A stretch of DNA of 64,000 nucleotides from NCBI GenBank assembly GCA_025349905.2, contig MU624548.1, positions 1 to 64,000 of the forward strand. The letters run 5' to 3'. The position numbers were made by a program, and so were the translations under genes. Shown in pieces: positions 60,958-64,000 of the stretch. The stretch is from Blastocladiella britannica (Eukaryota > Blastocladiomycota > Blastocladiomycetes > Blastocladiales > Blastocladiaceae). The notes beneath the pieces were generated by a model, which saw only the letters and a list, made by a program, of their open reading frames with translations, was not told the origin of the DNA and ran no database searches. The number at the start of each line of letters is the position of its first letter. Position 1 is the stretch's first letter.

Positions 60958-63900
60958 TCACGTCAAACTGTCTCCAAAATGAAACGCCATGGCGCGCCGT
61001 GCACCCCACGAATTGGCCAATGTGAACGCAAATGGCATCTGGCCCGCATTCAACAGCACCCGCGGCGAGTTGGCGACCACCAGGGCAAGCATTCCAGGGG
61101 AATGGTAGGGTCCGCCGCCGCCGCCAGTCCACGGGACGCTCGCATCGCCAATGACGGCCAGGATCTTGCCATCGCTGGTAAAAAACACGTCGGCGCCATC
61201 TCCGTCGCCTGTTGATTGCAGACCCACGCCGATAGTCTTGCATGCAGTGAGCTGCGGCAACGTCAAGAGAACTTCGCGCGCTCCCCGGCAGCTGGTAGCA
61301 CCGCTTGCTGTGGGGGAGGCAAACGAGGACGGCAAGGGGCTGGATCCACCGGTACCGGGCGAGTCGGAAAAGAAGTTTGGCGCAGCAACCACCCGCGGCC
61401 CCTCGGACACAATGGCCCAGCAGCGGTGTCCGCCGTCCTTGGTCTGCGTCAATACCAGTCGTCCACCACTCAAACGGTCAGCAATGCCAAACTCGCATGC
61501 CTTGCGACCGTCACCCGCTTCGACCACAATCTCGGCGTACTCGAGCAAACACTCTGGCAACACGCGCGTCGATTTGAGCGTCACCGAGTGCGAGGGTATG
61601 CTCGGAACTGGCGACGATGGCCGACTCGAGTCAGGACTGAGCGCATGGCCCAGTGACGTTGGCGATGGTGGGAGGTGGTCGAGCAGCAGCTCGCGCGCGT
61701 GGTGCAGCGGCGACGTTCGGGACGAGCTGTGTGCGGACCCGTGGCTCCGTGTCGGCGAAAGCGGCAACGAGTTGGTGCTGTGGGACGAGAGCGGAGCCGG
61801 CATTGGGCTTTTGGGCGACAAGTGGACGTAGCCCTCGTTTACGCCGGCGCCAATGGCGACGTAGTCTTCGGCTGGGAATCTGGGTGCAGATTGCGTCATG
61901 TCAGTTACCTTTTTTTATGTGATCGCGTCGTTACTGATAATGAAATACGTACTTTAACGGATCCGAGGCATGGCCAAACCGGACTTTGCATCCTTGCTTG
62001 GACGTCAGCGAAATGGCCTTTCGATATCAATGCTTGAGAAATGATCCACACGACGTAAAAAATAAGGGACATACGGGATACCACACTTCGTCCAGCCGAA
62101 TGCCCTCGAAAGCAATACCAAGATCCTCGCCATTGAGCATGAATGAAATGACCCCTTCTTCCAGATCGATGCAGCAACCGACAGTATCACCTGCAGCCCA
62201 TTTCCGACCGTACTCGATTCCCTTTTTTCATAATGAGCCAACTGTCAGTCACTAACGTCTTTATCCATGAAAAAAAAAAAAAAATTACCTCGTTGTGGAC
62301 CGACGCGCCGTGCCAAACCCGCGACCGCTCGCCATCAAAGGCGTACGAGTGGTCGTCGTCTCCGATCCCTCGCCCGCACGTCATGTCAAACGTGCAATCG
62401 ATGGTGGCCCAGCCGAGCTGCAGCAAATCGGGCGCGTAGAGATCAACCTCAAACATCCACCGGCCGCCTGCACATGCGCCATGCGTCGCCCGGACCGATT
62501 CAAATGCCCAGCTTAAATTCCAAACCTACCCATGGCGTATACATGTCAGAAATTTGTCATCAACAGAGAAGAAAACAAAAAAAAGCACCTCAGTCCCTGA
62601 TGAAGAGACCATGAGCCCATTAGACTTGTCCATGCGACTCATGCCAATGAAATCGCCATGGCCGATCCAAGGTGTCGCGTTGGTTGCACGGTCGAGGATA
62701 TAGGCTGCAGCAAACTGAGCCGAGGGCGATGCATACGGCGAATGGAGGTCGGTGCTCTGCGCAAGCGCCAGGCGACACACGTCCAGTAGCCACGGGGTCG
62801 CGAGGATGGTGTTGCGAGATAAGTGTTGTGCAGCGCGCGCCAGTGCGGTGAGCACTGGACTGGCCAGGGTCTTTGGGTGCATGCGGAGACAGGCAATCGC
62901 TGTGCTGATGAAGCGCTCCTCGATCAAGTACTGTTGGATCACCTCTGTATTGTGGCATTTTAATTTCATCCAAATCAATATTTGTCCATCAAAATAAAAA
63001 AGTAGAACAAACCATATTGGAAGAGAGACGCAAGTGCCGACATGGCCTGGCCCGCGACCGCCAGCTTGAGGCCATGAAAGGGCTCCTGCAAATCGGCCAC
63101 GGCCTCTTCCTGAGCGGCCATCAACGCGCCCATCGGGTCCATACCGCGCTCGCCTCGGATCCACGGGCGATCGTGCTTGAGCTCCATGTTTTCCGTCACC
63201 AGCGGCAACATGACCAAATCAAACACCGAGTCAATAAAGATCTCGACAATGTCCATATGCCGGTCAAAGATCGTGGACATGATGCGAGGAAAGCCCGACA
63301 GAATTTCGATCGCCTGCAGCGCGCCATCAATCCGGTCGGACGAGTGGGTCAAGAGCATCATGCTGGCCGAACGCGCCAAGTCCTGGCTCTGCGCCGATGT
63401 CGGTGCTGAAACCTGGGGCGAGCTGATGTCGACATTCCTATGGCTCCCGTTGCTCGAGACCGGAGCCGAGATGGGCGTCGGATGCGGTGTTTCTGCTGGG
63501 CCGGCCCCCGGCATCCCCGTGTTGATGAAGAGGCCGATGTTGAGAGGTACACCTCCTTCTCCGTTGTTAACGTTGTTGCCCAGCAACGGCGACCGTGGGC
63601 TGCCCGTCGCAGAGTCCATTCCATGGTCATGTTCATGCTCATCTCCATCTTCAAGAGTCGGATCTTCGTGTTGCGTGGCAAATACCGGAGAAGTCGGGTT
63701 CGAGGTGGCAGAGGTCGGAGCTGATGATGGCTCGGCGGCCGTGGACCAGCCAAACTGGCCAAACGACCCCTTGACGGGCGACGACCCCGCCACACGATCG
63801 TTTTCATCACCTCCAGCAGCATGAGGCGCGCCCAGGGACGCCGACGAAATGGTCGAGACGACCGTGTGGCTCGCGCCCATGACGACGCCAAGGACGTACG

Positions 63901-64000
63901 GCTGGAGAATGTGGTCCACGATCCATTCGACAATCTCATCCGGGTCGAGCTGCTCGATCTGCGAGTCGGCCAGCACCCTGGCAATGTCGCTGTTGCTGCT
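60958..64000 (-). CDS. SPRY-domain protein resembling RSPRY1, without RING; N-terminus cut by window edge
   Basis: Visible exons are 64000-63013 (open to the edge), 62944-62589, 62525-62289, 62221-62075, 62017-61953 and 61879-60958, giving 904 residues. The first part has helical segments (EIVEWIVDHILQPYVLG, VEIFIDSVFDLVMLPL) and disordered loops. Helical repeats similar to those preceding SPRY in RSPRY1 follow. The SPRY domain includes WNLSWAFESVRA, GRWMFEVDLYAPDLLQLGWA, RGIGDDDHSYAFDGER and YGRKWAAGDTVGCCIDLEEG. KPC1/RNF123 also has a similar SPRY. After SPRY comes a 310-residue Ser/Pro-rich and then beta-rich tail, where RSPRY1 has a RING; no CxxC pairs of a RING are present. SPRY folds usually bind peptides, for example as ubiquitin-ligase adaptors. 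The stop codon is 65 bases before the CE4 copy 2 start. Confidence 0.75.

Noticed and set aside
60958..64000. KPC1/RNF123 identity for the SPRY protein.
   Set aside because: The SPRY sequence is similar, but the helical repeats directly before SPRY match RSPRY1 order better. RNF123 has a long C-terminal region that is absent here.
1..64000. CRISPR arrays, transposons, rRNA and tRNA genes.
   Set aside because: I looked for spaced direct repeats, transposase or reverse-transcriptase motifs, terminal inverted repeats and tRNA-like arms and saw none. A tRNA scan would be needed to be sure for short RNAs.

Overview
This window is nuclear DNA from a eukaryote with short, frequent introns (about 50-120 bases) and GC-rich coding exons packed tightly together. 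The gene content points to a flagellated (zoosporic) fungus, plausibly Blastocladiomycota or a relative. It combines fungal traits with a flagellar one. The fungal traits are saccharopine reductase of the alpha-aminoadipate lysine pathway, two tandem chitin-deacetylase-like CE4 enzymes, and zinc fingers inserted inside the VPS36 GLUE domain. The flagellar trait is a clear dynein regulatory complex subunit (DRC7), with a possible rotatin-like centriolar protein alongside. The species assignment is an inference. I saw no transposon, CRISPR array, rRNA or tRNA.

Layout, left to right: VPS36 (+, 432-2433); RasGEF (-, 2464-5497); PASK-type kinase without a PAS domain (+, 5883-7736); SEC7/BIG Arf-GEF (-, 7851-13139); large helical-repeat protein, perhaps rotatin-like (-, 13230-18409); UHM splicing factor of SPF45/RBM17 type (+, 18499-19877); RNF220-like RING protein (-, 19890-21050); Pho80-type cyclin (-, 21421-22813); plant/protist-type phosphofructokinase (-, 23605-25491); divergent mitochondrial PDK/BCKDK-like protein (+, 26112-27917); small unknown protein (+, 27951-28521); a 1,623-residue single-pass membrane protein built mainly of about 125 decapeptide repeats (+, 28574-33445); DRC7 (+, 33540-37133); diaphanous formin (-, 37186-42198); CPSF6-like RRM protein (-, 42355-43791); low-complexity orphan (+, 43884-46067); HDHD5/CECR5 HAD hydrolase (-, 46125-47416); cytochrome oxidase VIIa/COX9 (-, 47616-47798); endonuclease III NTH1 (+, 47926-49119); galactokinase (-, 49190-50800); ubiquitin-like/WLM protease (-, 50971-52015); ENPP phosphodiesterase (-, 52156-53982); VDAC porin (+, 54164-55096); saccharopine reductase LYS9 (-, 55214-56800); HINT3-like HIT protein (+, 56862-57534); two tandem CE4 deacetylases (-, 57582-59111 and 59321-60892); and a RING-less RSPRY1-like SPRY protein cut by the right edge (-, 60958-64000).

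The genes do not form one pathway. They are ordinary housekeeping, trafficking, signalling, mRNA-processing, cell-wall and flagellar genes. Neighbours are often divergent with under 130 bases between start codons, or convergent with under 120 bases between stop codons.

The most unusual signals are these. (1) The decapeptide-repeat membrane protein resembles phage or bacterial fibre stalks rather than a known fungal family. (2) The 5' splice-site consensus is odd: about half of roughly 70 inferred introns start GTNCGY and none starts GTRAGT. A few GC-AG introns share the same extended motif (GCACGY). (3) The formin FH1 region is made of five tandem frame-preserving mini-exons. (4) A PDK-like protein has lost its N-box and glycine-loop residues. 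(5) The tandem CE4 paralogues have reciprocal intron differences with 22- and 13-nucleotide exons. Exon boundaries were inferred by eye from reading frame, splice signals and family conservation, without transcripts.
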